A stretch of 29,812 nucleotides of DNA from Maricaulis sp963976135 (GTDB lineage Bacteria; Pseudomonadota; Alphaproteobacteria; Caulobacterales; Maricaulaceae), in contig NZ_CAXBKN010000030.1 of the NCBI RefSeq assembly GCF_963976135.1, positions 1 through 29,812 on the forward strand, written 5' to 3'. The number at the start of each line of letters is the position of its first letter. Positions within the stretch are counted from its first letter, which is position 1. The position numbers and the translations under genes were made by a program. Below the pieces are notes generated by a model that worked only from the letters and a program-made list of their open reading frames with translations, had not been told where the DNA came from and did no database searches. Positions 1 to 7,761 of the stretch are shown piece after piece.

Positions 1-99
1 GCGCTCTTTGACATCGTCGGCCCCCACTCAAATTTTCCGCCCTCACCCGGCCTGCCGCGCAGGCCGTGCGTCAGCGCCTCCTGGCAGGCGCTGCGGACA

Positions 100-357
100 T
101 GACAGTCGGTGACAGGTGACAGGCTGACTGCCACGGGCAGACAACCGGCATCCCCCTGTCCCACAACGCCATTTCGCGCCCTGATGGCAGGATGGCAGAC
201 AGCGGTTTTCGGTGACAGGCAGCGTTCTGGCCGGCGTCGTGGCCAGTGGCCGGGTGCTGTCAGACTACAGCGGGTTGCGTGCCCGGGCAGCGCCCAACAT
301 TAAACATCGGACAGAAATTCATCCGTTTGCGCGGCGCCGGCGTAACCCTGTCTGTCA
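100..357. promoter_or_regulatory. Cluster of TGACAG/CTGTCA hexamers, possible regulator half-sites
   Basis: TGACAG occurs at 100-105, 110-115, 117-122 and 213-218, and its complement CTGTCA at 257-262 and 352-357. Six copies in about 260 bp is far above chance for a hexamer. The three tightly spaced copies (steps of 10 and 7 bp) recall direct-repeat half-sites such as the Pho box (CTGTCAT), but the spacing is not the usual 11 bp. The regulator is unknown. Confidence 0.25.
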
Positions 358-382
358 CATGCATGAGACCCAGTCCTCAAAA

Positions 383-402
383 CCGCCGGTGGCCACCGGC
401 GG
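383..402. repeat. Perfect 20-bp palindrome in the fasciclin 5' leader
   Basis: The arms CCGCCGGTGG and CCACCGGCGG are exact complements and lie 31 bp upstream of the fasciclin ATG. On the minus strand the stem is followed by TTTT, as in an intrinsic terminator. On the plus strand it is followed only by TCCCCCTTG. It could be a terminator for antisense transcription, an mRNA leader hairpin or an operator; the sequence does not decide between these. Confidence 0.4.
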
Positions 403-433
403 TCCCCCTTGTCTCTAGAACGGGAGCGCAATC

Positions 434-958
434 ATGCGTCTCATTGCCCTTGCTGCCATCGCAGCGACCGCCATCTCCGCCCCGGCCCTCGCCGGCACTC
501 CGGCCTCGGCCAAGATGGAGCATCATGGCCATCACGCCATGGACCAGGCCGATATCGTCGATACCGCCATTGCCGCGGGTCAGTTCGGCACGCTGGTCGC
601 TGCCGTCCAGGCCGCCGGCCTTGTCGACACGCTGAAGAGCGACGGCCCCTTCACCGTCTTCGCACCCCTGGATTCGGCCTTTGCCGCCCTGCCGCATGGC
701 GAAGTCGACCGGCTGCTGCTGCCGGAAAACCAGGCCGAACTCGCCGGCCTCCTGACCTATCATGTGGTTGCCGGCCGCGTGACGTCGGACCAGCTGGCAG
801 GCCGCACGCTCAGCGTCGAGACCGTTGAAGGCGCCTCGCTGGTGATCGACGCCACCGATGGTGTCCGCGTCGGCAATGCCCAGGTCGTCCAGGCCGATAT
901 CATGACGTCGAACGGCGTCATCCATGTGGTCGACCGGGTCATCATCCCCGCCGGCTGA
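434..958 (+). CDS. Secreted fasciclin (FAS1) domain protein
   Basis: This 174-residue protein is a single FAS1 domain behind a Sec signal peptide (about residues 1-20, cleavage after APALA). A short histidine-rich linker (MEHHGHHAMD) precedes the domain. FAS1 hallmarks are visible: DIVDTAIAAGQFGTLVAAVQ near the start, the core GPFTVFAPLDSAFAALP, then LLTYHVVAGRV, and the closing SNGVIHVVDRVIIP. FAS1 proteins act outside the cytoplasm in adhesion or surface binding; no enzymatic activity is expected. The start is supported by GGGAG seven bases upstream (422-426). The length matches the small single-domain bacterial members of the family. It is transcribed alone and converges on the RimK-fusion gene, with an inverted-repeat terminator between them. 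The His-rich linker might bind metal, but that is inference. Confidence 0.9.
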   Translation: MRLIALAAIAATAISAPALAGTPASAKMEHHGHHAMDQADIVDTAIAAGQFGTLVAAVQAAGLVDTLKSDGPFTVFAPLDSAFAALPHGEVDRLLLPENQAELAGLLTYHVVAGRVTSDQLAGRTLSVETVEGASLVIDATDGVRVGNAQVVQADIMTSNGVIHVVDRVIIPAG

Positions 959-964
959 CCGAGA

Positions 965-1007
965 CGGACAGGCCTGCCCCTCCCCCCGGCCCAGGCAGGC
1001 CTGTCCG
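965..1007. terminator. Bidirectional terminator candidate between convergent genes
   Basis: A 14-bp perfect inverted repeat (965-978 and 994-1007) with a 15-base C-rich loop lies between the ends of the fasciclin and RimK-fusion genes. Each arm contains CAGGCCTG, itself a palindrome. There is no T-run on either side, so termination, if it occurs, would not be classical. The element could also be a copy of a dispersed repeat. Confidence 0.45.
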
Positions 1008-1040
1008 GCCCTCTCCAAGACGCGCCCCGCAAGCGGGCCG

Positions 1041-2468
1041 TCAGGTTTCGCTGGATTGAGGCGCCGGCTTCGCCGCCACGGCCTTCTTGCGCCGCACCGT
1101 CTTGCGCGCCACGGGGCGCACATGATCCTCGATATATTCCACGATCATGCCGGCGACATCCTTGCCGGAAGTGCGCTCGACGCCTTCCAGACCCGGCGAG
1201 GAATTCACTTCCAGGATTTTCGGCCCCACCGAGGATCGCAACAGATCCACCCCGGCGACGGACAGCCCCAGCGCCTTGGCGGCGCGCAGGGCGGCGGTGC
1301 GCTCATCCCGGGAGACCCGGACTTTGGTCGCCGAGCCGCCGCGATGCAGGTTGGAGCGGAACTCGCCGGCCTCGCCCTGGCGCATCATGGTCGCCACCAC
1401 CTTGCCGCCGACGATGAAGCAGCGGATATCGGCACCGCCCGCTTCCTTGACGAATTCCTGGACGATGAAATTGGCCTCGAGGCCGCGAAAGGCATCGATC
1501 ACCGATTCCGCCGCCTTCTTGGTCTCGGCCAGCACGACGCCGCGGCCCTGCGTGCTCTGCAGCAGTTTCACCACCAGCGGCGCGCCGCCGACATGGGCGA
1601 TCAGATTTTTCGTGTCCTTCGGCGAGTGCGCAAAGGCCGTCACCGGCATCGCAATCCCCTCGCGTGCCAGCACCTGGTGCGCATAGAGCTTGTCGCGCGA
1701 AGCCCCGATCGCCTCGGCTGAATTGAGGCAATACGCCCCCATCATGGTGAATTGCCGCAGCACCGCCATGCCATAACCCGTCATGCTCGCCCCGATGCGC
1801 GGAATGATGGCGTCATAGGCCGGCAGCGGCTTGCCATCATAGAAAACCCGCGGATCGGCGGCATCGAGCGCCAGGGTGCAGCGCGCCGTATTGATCATCT
1901 CGACGACATGGCCGCGCGTCTCGGCCGCATCCTTCAGCCGCTGCGAGGAATAATTGCCCGGCTCGCGCGTCAGGATCGCGACGCGCAGGGGCCGCTTGAC
2001 CGGGCGGCGGCGCGGGAAATCCTTGTAGAGCTCGTAATCCAGCACGCCCTGGGCACAGGACTGGCCCGGGCTGACCGTCATATCCTCGCCGATCGCCTGG
2101 CGTCCGAGCAGCATGCGATAGGTCATGGATTCGCGATTGGTCAGGGTCAGCTCGACCGGCCAGGTGCGGTCGCCAATCTTCATCGGCGTCTCGATCACCC
2201 AGCGCAATTCACGTTCGCCATTCGAGGAGGTCACCTCGCGCCGGTCGACCGCCGGGGCGGAACAGACGACCTCGATCTCCGGCTTGTCCGGAACCGGGTG
2301 CATGATGAAGCGCACCTGCGGCTTGTCGAGCGGCCCGAAGGGCTCGACCGAGACCGCATGCAGCGCCGATGTCCGCGCCCCGGTATCGACCTTGGCCCGC
2401 ACCGCCGGCAGCCCCAGCTTGGGAAATGCCGCCCACTCTTCCCAACCGAGCTGGAATGTCTTGTCCAT
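1041..2468 (-). CDS. rimK: Retropepsin-like (RimB-type) domain fused to RimK-type ATP-grasp ligase
   Basis: This is a 475-residue two-domain protein. Residues 1 to about 150 are a retropepsin-like 'ATP-dependent zinc protease' domain (RimB type), with the aspartic-protease signature DTGARTSALHA at residues 28-38. From about residue 160 there is a complete RimK-like ATP-grasp ligase: RVAILTREPGNYSS at its start, then VVKLLQSTQGRGVVLAE (ATP binding), VQEFVKEAGGADIRCFIVG, and the Mg-binding end GPKILEVNSSPGLEG. RimK adds glutamates to the C-terminus of ribosomal protein S6; RimB is reported to act with it. A basic, low-complexity tail (RKTVRRKKAV then APQSSET) follows. Both halves look intact, with no sign of a frameshift. 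Fusion of partners that are separate genes in Pseudomonas implies a shared function. The exact substrate in this organism is inference. Confidence 0.9.
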   Translation of the reverse strand: MDKTFQLGWEEWAAFPKLGLPAVRAKVDTGARTSALHAVSVEPFGPLDKPQVRFIMHPVPDKPEIEVVCSAPAVDRREVTSSNGERELRWVIETPMKIGDRTWPVELTLTNRESMTYRMLLGRQAIGEDMTVSPGQSCAQGVLDYELYKDFPRRRPVKRPLRVAILTREPGNYSSQRLKDAAETRGHVVEMINTARCTLALDAADPRVFYDGKPLPAYDAIIPRIGASMTGYGMAVLRQFTMMGAYCLNSAEAIGASRDKLYAHQVLAREGIAMPVTAFAHSPKDTKNLIAHVGGAPLVVKLLQSTQGRGVVLAETKKAAESVIDAFRGLEANFIVQEFVKEAGGADIRCFIVGGKVVATMMRQGEAGEFRSNLHRGGSATKVRVSRDERTAALRAAKALGLSVAGVDLLRSSVGPKILEVNSSPGLEGVERTSGKDVAGMIVEYIEDHVRPVARKTVRRKKAVAAKPAPQSSET

Positions 2469-2567
2469 TTGTCTCTCAACCGTCGCGATAAAACACGGTT
2501 CGGTCTTAGCAGAATGTCTGGGGGAGCCAAGGGGCGCGCGAGCACTGGCGCTCCGGAATAGGCAGAC

Positions 2568-3236
2568 CTATGCGGCCGGAGGCCCGCGCCCAAGCCAGAC
2601 GCGCAACAGGAAGAAGACCATCACGGCCAGAACCGCCACGACCGGCGCCGCCAGGATTATGGGGTGTTGTGCGAATTCAGGGAGAATATTGCTATTGCCC
2701 CCGGAGAATATGCCCACGGCAATGAACAGGGCGAAGCACATGCGCCAGAGATGGCGGGCGATGCGGCCCCGAGCGTCGAGGCCTGCGGGTCCCAGCGCCC
2801 TGAAATCGAGGATCGACAAAAAGCCCGAAAACCCGGCGACGATGTAATACTCGGCAGCCGAGGGCAGTTCGGGGGCATCATTGCCGGCGATCGAAAGATG
2901 CAGGCCAGCTGCCAGACACACCGCCGTGTTCAGCATGATCAGCAAGAGCGCCGAGACCTCCACCCGGCGGGTTGTCCCGTCTTTGTGTCTGGCAGCAAAC
3001 CAGCCGGTGATGACCAGATGCGAGGCGAGGATTGCAAGAAACGCCGTGAATATGATCTCGCGGCTGTAACTGAGATACAGGCCGCTGAGGGTCAGGCAGA
3101 GCATGACGGCGACGAACACACTACCCGCCCACCGATGCAGACGCCGGCCCTTGGCGGATGCCAGGGCAACAGTTCCGGCAAGAATGGTGATGCATCCCGC
3201 AGCCAGATGAATCAGGGCGATTTGAGGAATTTCCAT
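2568..3236 (-). CDS. DUF2306-like polytopic membrane protein
   Basis: The 222-residue protein has about seven hydrophobic segments and the motif HRWAGSVFVAVMLCLTLSG near residue 35, typical of DUF2306/YozB-like membrane proteins. A second histidine-containing loop (RIARHLWRMC) lies near residue 165. No catalytic motif is seen and the function is unknown. The ATG at 3236 is preferred; a TTG directly before it (3239) is possible, and neither has a strong ribosome-binding site. It lies 50 bp downstream of another small membrane protein and 99 bp upstream of the RimK fusion, all on one strand, so the three may be co-transcribed. The divergent AraC-type gene beyond them could control the set. Confidence 0.7.
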   Translation of the reverse strand: MEIPQIALIHLAAGCITILAGTVALASAKGRRLHRWAGSVFVAVMLCLTLSGLYLSYSREIIFTAFLAILASHLVITGWFAARHKDGTTRRVEVSALLLIMLNTAVCLAAGLHLSIAGNDAPELPSAAEYYIVAGFSGFLSILDFRALGPAGLDARGRIARHLWRMCFALFIAVGIFSGGNSNILPEFAQHPIILAAPVVAVLAVMVFFLLRVWLGRGPPAA

Positions 3237-3286
3237 CAAGTGACTTTCAGTGTGACGGTGAAATTGTGCGCAGGACCGGTCCAGCC

Positions 3287-3967
3287 TCAGCGGCTGGCGA
3301 CCGATTCATCCGGGCGGCGTCCGAACAGCAGGGCAAAGCCGACGGCGATGAACCAGGCGATCATGCCCAGACCAAAAACAGCACCCGCATCGGTCAAGCC
3401 GGGAAGCAGGGTCAGCAGTCCGGCCAGCCCGATTATGACCCCCAGGAGATTGAGCCAGGCTGGAAGAGATCGGGCGCACTGGGCTGCGGCACTGACCAGC
3501 AGGATCCAGAGCCCGCCGACGAGCTCATTGCCACCGCCAAGTCCCTCCTGCACCGTCGTCAGGACCAGCCAGGCGCCGGCCGCCTGGACAGGCTCGGTCT
3601 CGTACAATCCGGTGATAACCCCCAGGCTGACATTGGCCACCATGCCGCTGGCCAGCACGAGCGTCGCCCACATCAAGCCGAACGCCGTGGCGCAGAGTGC
3701 CAGGCCGGTGGGCGCTCCTGCCAGGCGACGGTGAACCGCGATCGCCAGGACCGTCAGGAAAACGCCGTTCACGATGTAGATGATGAAGTTCCAGCCCCGC
3801 ATCAGAGCCTCGTTTTCCACGAGGAAACCGGCGTGTTGCAGCGGCGGCAGAAGCGAGCTGCCATATTGGGCCGGCTCGAGAAGTTGAAAATAGAGCCAGA
3901 ACCCCACCAGGTATGTGGCCGCCGCAACCAGTGCCGACAGGCCGCCAATTCTTTGAAAACTGATCAT
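3287..3967 (-). CDS. DUF4386-like polytopic membrane protein
   Basis: The 226-residue protein has six or seven predicted membrane segments. It begins with RIGGLSALVAAATYLVGF and ends with a pair of helices around LPAWLNLLGVIIGLAGLLTL. This pattern matches DUF4386 proteins, whose function is not established. The start at 3967 has a strong ribosome-binding site (GAGGAGAG, six bases upstream). The gene is divergent from the membrane-bound AraC-type regulator at 4204 across a 236-bp region with repeats. This is the common arrangement of such a regulator with its target, so it is the best candidate target here. The family assignment rests on my reading of helix pattern and motifs only. Confidence 0.65.
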   Translation of the reverse strand: MISFQRIGGLSALVAAATYLVGFWLYFQLLEPAQYGSSLLPPLQHAGFLVENEALMRGWNFIIYIVNGVFLTVLAIAVHRRLAGAPTGLALCATAFGLMWATLVLASGMVANVSLGVITGLYETEPVQAAGAWLVLTTVQEGLGGGNELVGGLWILLVSAAAQCARSLPAWLNLLGVIIGLAGLLTLLPGLTDAGAVFGLGMIAWFIAVGFALLFGRRPDESVASR

Positions 3968-4070
3968 GCGAACTCTCCTCTGCGGCTTCCTTGACCGGCC
4001 GGGTCCGGCCAGGCCATCGCCCGCGCAATGTCGATCGTGACAAGCCGCATCCCTGGACCAGCGGACGCCT

Positions 4071-4110
4071 GCCTGTCGGCCGGGCCTGTCGGCTGAGACA
4101 GTTTTCTGTC
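4071..4110. promoter_or_regulatory. Candidate operator in the divergent 3968-4203 region
   Basis: The 10-mer GCCTGTCGGC occurs twice in direct orientation (4071-4080 and 4084-4093). It is followed by the inverted repeat GACAG-TTTT-CTGTC (4097-4110). A second palindrome, GGCCGG-GT-CCGGCC, lies at 3997-4010. AraC-family proteins usually bind direct repeats, although the 13-bp step is shorter than usual. The position between the two divergent genes supports a regulatory role. Confidence 0.35.
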
Positions 4111-4203
4111 CGCGCCTGCCGGGCCGGACACCGGGCTTCAGGCTCGCCGCTTGTCATCGCGCCACAGGGTGCCTAATCAAGCGGGAAACCGGAGGCTGGG
4201 CTA

Positions 4204-5382
4204 TTGGACACCCTTGATGTGATGCTCGCAGGCGCGACTGTCGGCCAGGCGGCGCTTTGCGCATCCGTGCTGCTGATGCGGTCCGCGCGGGCCCCGACCG
4301 GGCTGCCGCTTGCCGGGTTTTTCTGCGCCTTCGGCGCGATCGCGTCGGCACCACTCCTCCACGCCTCGTTCCCGCTGGCACCGGCCCTGTTTCCCGCGAT
4401 CGCGGCCCCGACCTTTTTCCTGTTGGGTCCGATGTTGTGGTTTTATGTCGAAGGTCTGACGTCCGAGACCGCCTGGCGCCCGAGAACAGCCCATGTCTGG
4501 CATTTCGTGCCCGCATTGCTGGGCCTGATGGCGAGCGCCATGATCGCCGCGATGGAGCCGACAGCCCGCTCGACCATGTTCCTGCACGGCGAGCTTCCGG
4601 ACGGAAGCTTTCCCCCGGTCGTCGCGCTCGTCCTGTTCGTGCTGGTGATCGGCTGGATCGGACAGTCGGGATATTATGTCGCGAGAATCCTGTATCGCCT
4701 CGCGGCCTATGGTCGGCGAATCCGGGACTTGTTTGCCAGCAATGAAGACCGGGAGCTGGACTGGCTCGCCTGGCTTGTCTTTTTTCTCGGGGGATCATGG
4801 CTGCTCGCCACCAGCATGCTCGTAAGTGAGAATTTTCTGGGTCTGGCGCTCGCCGGCCACTGGGTCAATGCTGCCACCGCGCTGATTCTGGTCTGGTTTC
4901 TCGGCCTATGGGGGCTGCGCCAGAAGCCGGGTTTTGAGGGACGTTATCCGGAGGTCCAGCCCGGGGAGGAGAACCGGGCTGAACCCGACGAGGCCGGGGA
5001 GCGCAAATATCTGCGCTCCGCCCTCGGTCCCGACCAGGCCGCCCGGATCGCCGCCAAGATCGAGCGCGCCATGCGTGAAGACCAGGCTTATCTGGACCCC
5101 GCCCTCTCATTGCAAAGGCTGGCCAGCCAGATCGGGACCTCGCCCAATCACATCTCCCAGACCCTCAACGAGACGATTGGAGAATGCTTCTTTGACTATG
5201 TGAACAGATGGCGCGTGCTGGCGGCTCAGCCGCAAATCATGGCGGGCAGCGAGACCGTGCTCGCCACCGCACTCTCGGTCGGTTTCAACGCCCGCTCATC
5301 CTTCTACAAGGCCTTCAAACGGGTCACGGGACAGACCCCGAGCCAGTACCGGGCCCAGCGGCTTTCCGCTGCGGGGGGATAG
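4204..5382 (+). CDS. AraC-family regulator with N-terminal multi-pass membrane domain
   Basis: The 392-residue protein has about seven hydrophobic segments in residues 1-240 and an AraC-type DNA-binding domain in about 280-388. The C-terminal domain shows both helix-turn-helix units: LSLQRLASQIGTSPNHISQTL and then ATALSVGFNARSSFYKAFKR, followed by the family end TGQTPSQYRAQ. Such proteins sense a signal in or at the membrane and act on DNA while anchored. The start is TTG at 4204, supported by GGAGG at 4191-4195. The next in-frame starts (GTG 4219, ATG 4222) lack a site as good. It is divergent from two small membrane-protein genes, which are the likely targets. The ligand is unknown. Confidence 0.85.
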   Translation: MDTLDVMLAGATVGQAALCASVLLMRSARAPTGLPLAGFFCAFGAIASAPLLHASFPLAPALFPAIAAPTFFLLGPMLWFYVEGLTSETAWRPRTAHVWHFVPALLGLMASAMIAAMEPTARSTMFLHGELPDGSFPPVVALVLFVLVIGWIGQSGYYVARILYRLAAYGRRIRDLFASNEDRELDWLAWLVFFLGGSWLLATSMLVSENFLGLALAGHWVNAATALILVWFLGLWGLRQKPGFEGRYPEVQPGEENRAEPDEAGERKYLRSALGPDQAARIAAKIERAMREDQAYLDPALSLQRLASQIGTSPNHISQTLNETIGECFFDYVNRWRVLAAQPQIMAGSETVLATALSVGFNARSSFYKAFKRVTGQTPSQYRAQRLSAAGG

Positions 5383-5450
5383 CTCAGACGATTGGACGCA
5401 CCGGGACAAGCCGCGGCCTCGAATAGGCGGGAGGCCTCGCCGGGAGCCCC

Positions 5451-6395
5451 CTACCCATCACTCGGGACCGCGACCCAGATCTTCATCGTCAATTGCCCGC
5501 TGGGCTCATCGGGATGCAGCGAGGTCTGGTGTGCGAGCGTCAGGCCGGCGCCTTCGATCCAGGCCTGCATCTCCTCGTCGGAGAAGCCGAGGCGGCGGTG
5601 ATAATGATCTTCGCGCAGGGTTTCCAGCTGGTGCGGGGCGAAATCAACGATCAGCAAACGGCCACCCGGTTTGAGCAGGCGGCCGCATTCGGTGACGGCG
5701 CCGGCGGGATCGTCGAGATAGTGCAGCACCTGGTGCACGGTGACGAGATCGGCGGCGGCGTTCTCGAACGGCAGTGCGCCGACATCGGCATGCCGCACCG
5801 AGCAATTGCTCAGGCCGGCATTGGCGAGGTTGAGACGGGCGACATTGAGCATGGAATGGTTGATATCGACGCCGACGCCGCGCTTGACCCGGTCGGCGAA
5901 GAGCTCCAGCACGCGCCCGGTGCCTACGCCGACATCGATCATCAGCTCGAACGGGCCCGGCCCGGCCAGCTTGCGCATCGCGGCCTCGACCTCGGCATCG
6001 GCCAGATGCAGCCGGCGGATCTGGTCCCAGTCCTCGGCGACGCTCTCGAAATAGGTCTGCGCCGCAACGGCGCGGGCCTGTTTGATGGATTCGAGCCGGG
6101 CGATATCGCGCGTCAGGACCGGATCCTCGGCGGGCAGGAGATCGGTGAGGATTTCCGCGAGCTTGCGTCCGCCCCCGGCATCGGTGAGCCGATAAAAAAC
6201 ATAGGCACCCTCCGGCAGGCGTTCAGCGAGGCGCGCGTCGGTGAGAAGCTTGAGATGACGGCTGACGCGCGGCTGGCTTTGCCCCAGTACATGCACGAGT
6301 TCCGAGACGGTCAGTTCGCCGCGTGACAAGAGCGAGACCACCCGCAGACGCGTCGGTTCGGCGATTGCCTTGAGCTGAGTGACCAGTGCGTCCAT
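5451..6395 (-). CDS. ArsR-family regulator fused to SAM-dependent methyltransferase
   Basis: The 314-residue protein has an N-terminal ArsR winged helix (residues 1 to about 90; EPTRLRVVSLLSRGELTVSE then VLGQSQPRVSRHLKLL). A class I SAM methyltransferase domain follows (about 140-300), with the SAM motif LMIDVGVGTGRVLELF, the acidic motif GVDINHSMLNVA, and LLKPGGRLLIVDFAPH. The open frame continues upstream to 7763, but that part is antisense to the flavoenzyme gene. The real start is the ATG at 6395 (MDALVTQLKAIAEPTRLR). From general knowledge, ArsR-methyltransferase fusions in alphaproteobacteria often sit next to methionine-cycle genes (metF, metH). None is present here; the neighbour is a divergent D-amino-acid dehydrogenase. 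No metal-binding cysteine pair is seen in the HTH domain, so the effector is more likely SAM, SAH or another metabolite. Confidence 0.9.
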   Translation of the reverse strand: MDALVTQLKAIAEPTRLRVVSLLSRGELTVSELVHVLGQSQPRVSRHLKLLTDARLAERLPEGAYVFYRLTDAGGGRKLAEILTDLLPAEDPVLTRDIARLESIKQARAVAAQTYFESVAEDWDQIRRLHLADAEVEAAMRKLAGPGPFELMIDVGVGTGRVLELFADRVKRGVGVDINHSMLNVARLNLANAGLSNCSVRHADVGALPFENAAADLVTVHQVLHYLDDPAGAVTECGRLLKPGGRLLIVDFAPHQLETLREDHYHRRLGFSDEEMQAWIEGAGLTLAHQTSLHPDEPSGQLTMKIWVAVPSDG

Positions 6396-6401
6396 GGGAA
6401 T

Positions 6402-6464
6402 CTTGCCTGTAAGTGCGGAATGTCCCTTGCTTTTATCTGCATCGCGACGAAGTTCAAAGGCAAG
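6402..6464. promoter_or_regulatory. Divergent control region between ArsR-methyltransferase and dadA-like genes
   Basis: The 96-bp gap 6396-6491 separates the two divergent starts and must contain both promoters. It carries an inverted repeat CTTGCCT (6402-6408) / AGGCAAG (6458-6464) near the ArsR start. This could be a binding site for the ArsR protein. No clear -35/-10 pair stands out. Confidence 0.3.
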
Positions 6465-6491
6465 CCTGTATGCCGGATTCTGGAGGGCGAT

Positions 6492-7760
6492 GTGAGACGC
6501 CGCGAGATCATCATTATCGGAGCCGGGCTGGCCGGGGTTTCCGCCGCCTGGACGCTGCGCCGGCACGGCCATTCGGTGACGGTGCTCGACGCCCTGTCCG
6601 GGCCGGCGCTGGAGACCAGCTTCGCCAATGCCGGCGCGCTGACGCCGTCGGAGCCGGAACCGTGGAATGCGCCGGGTGTTGCCGGGCAATTGCTTGCCTC
6701 GCTGTTTGATCCCGGCGCCGCGATGAAATTGCGCCTCGCGCCCCTGCCCGGCCTGATCGGCTGGGGCCTGCGCTTCCTGCGCAATTCCACCCATGCGCGC
6801 CATGGCGCTGCCAGCGCAGCGAATTTCGCCCTCTCGCGCTACAGCCTGGCGCAGACCCAGGCCGTGCGCGATGAGCTCGGGCTGGAATTCGACAATCTCC
6901 GCCGCGGGACGCTGAAGCTCTGCCGCAGCCAGGACGGTATCGAGGCCTCCATCCTGGCGGCGGAGAAGCTGGTCCCGCTCGGCCTGCGCTATGAAGTGCT
7001 CGACCGCGCCGCGACCCTGGAGCTGGAACCACAGCTGGCGGGCATCACCGACCAGATCGCCGGCTCGATCCATTATCCCGACGACGAATCCGGCGATGCC
7101 CATCGCTTCACGGCCGGGCTGGCGGCGGCGGCCGAAAAGGCCGGGGTCACATTCGAATGGGAAACGCGCGTCACCGAGTTGATGGATCGCGGCGGCCATA
7201 TTGTCGGCGTCCGCACCGAGACCGAAGAGATCGAGGCCGATACCATCATCATCGCTGCCGGCCACACGGCCTGGAGCCTGATGAAACCGCTCGGCCTGCA
7301 TCTGCCGGTGCGTCCAGTGAAGGGCTATTCCCTCACATTGGACATGTCCGGCCTCAATGCGCGGCCCGGCACACCGGTATTCGACGAGGCGCTGCATGCC
7401 ATCGTCACGCCGATGGGCAATCGTCTGCGCATCGCCGGCACGGCCGAGATCGCCGGCAATGACAAGCAATTGCGCCCCGAACGCGTCGAAAACCTCAAAT
7501 CCCTGGTCCGTGCCCTCTATCCCGAATTTGCCGACACGCTGCTGGCCGGCGAGATCAATGCCTGGACCGGCTTCCGGCCGATGAGCGCCGATGGCCGCCC
7601 CTTCATCGGCGAGACCCGCGCCAAGGGCCTGTGGCTGACCACCGGCCATGGTCATCTCGGCTGGACCCAGGCGATGGGCTCGGCCGGGCTGCTGGCCGCA
7701 TTGATGGACAGCGAGACGCCGCCGGTCGATCCCGCACCGTTCGCGGCGAGCCGGATCTGA
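6492..7760 (+). CDS. dadA: FAD-dependent D-amino acid dehydrogenase family (DadA-like)
   Basis: The 422-residue flavoprotein opens with the Rossmann FAD motif REIIIIGAGLAGVSAAWTL and closes with the DAO-family end PMSADGRPFIGETRAKGLW and TTGHGHLGWTQAMGSAG. This is the pattern of DadA, the small subunit of membrane-associated D-amino acid dehydrogenase, which deaminates D-amino acids such as D-alanine to 2-oxo acids. The length fits (E. coli DadA is about 430). I chose the GTG at 6492 because GGAGGG lies just upstream and the FAD motif then starts within six residues. The frame extends to 6420, but that would add an untypical N-terminus. It is divergent from the ArsR-methyltransferase gene. 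No alanine racemase (dadX) is adjacent, so a related substrate such as a secondary amine or other D-amino acid cannot be excluded. Confidence 0.85.
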   Translation: MRRREIIIIGAGLAGVSAAWTLRRHGHSVTVLDALSGPALETSFANAGALTPSEPEPWNAPGVAGQLLASLFDPGAAMKLRLAPLPGLIGWGLRFLRNSTHARHGAASAANFALSRYSLAQTQAVRDELGLEFDNLRRGTLKLCRSQDGIEASILAAEKLVPLGLRYEVLDRAATLELEPQLAGITDQIAGSIHYPDDESGDAHRFTAGLAAAAEKAGVTFEWETRVTELMDRGGHIVGVRTETEEIEADTIIIAAGHTAWSLMKPLGLHLPVRPVKGYSLTLDMSGLNARPGTPVFDEALHAIVTPMGNRLRIAGTAEIAGNDKQLRPERVENLKSLVRALYPEFADTLLAGEINAWTGFRPMSADGRPFIGETRAKGLWLTTGHGHLGWTQAMGSAGLLAALMDSETPPVDPAPFAASRI

Positions 7761-7761
7761 C

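Larger units (their letters stand above)
1..433. other. Non-coding leader region upstream of the fasciclin gene
   Basis: No reading frame here has a convincing start, codon pattern or recognisable product. The region holds two small perfect hairpins (arms 49-54/60-65 and 73-79/86-92), a cluster of TGACAG/CTGTCA hexamers (100-357) and a 20-bp palindrome (383-402). A minus-strand ATG at 12-14 could open a gene that leaves the window to the left, which would make this a divergent promoter region. Only four codons of it are visible, so this stays a guess. Confidence 0.5.

Noticed and set aside
1..14. Start of a minus-strand gene at the left edge (ATG at 12-14)
   Set aside because: Only four codons are visible and the G-run upstream is not a convincing ribosome-binding site.
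924..2561. Long plus-strand frames across the RimK-fusion gene
   Set aside because: Shadow frames: arginine- and alanine-rich, without motifs, and opposite a gene with complete domain signatures.
5383..5450. Terminator between the AraC-type and ArsR-methyltransferase genes
   Set aside because: Only a 6-bp inverted repeat (GGCCTC/GAGGCC) without a T-run.
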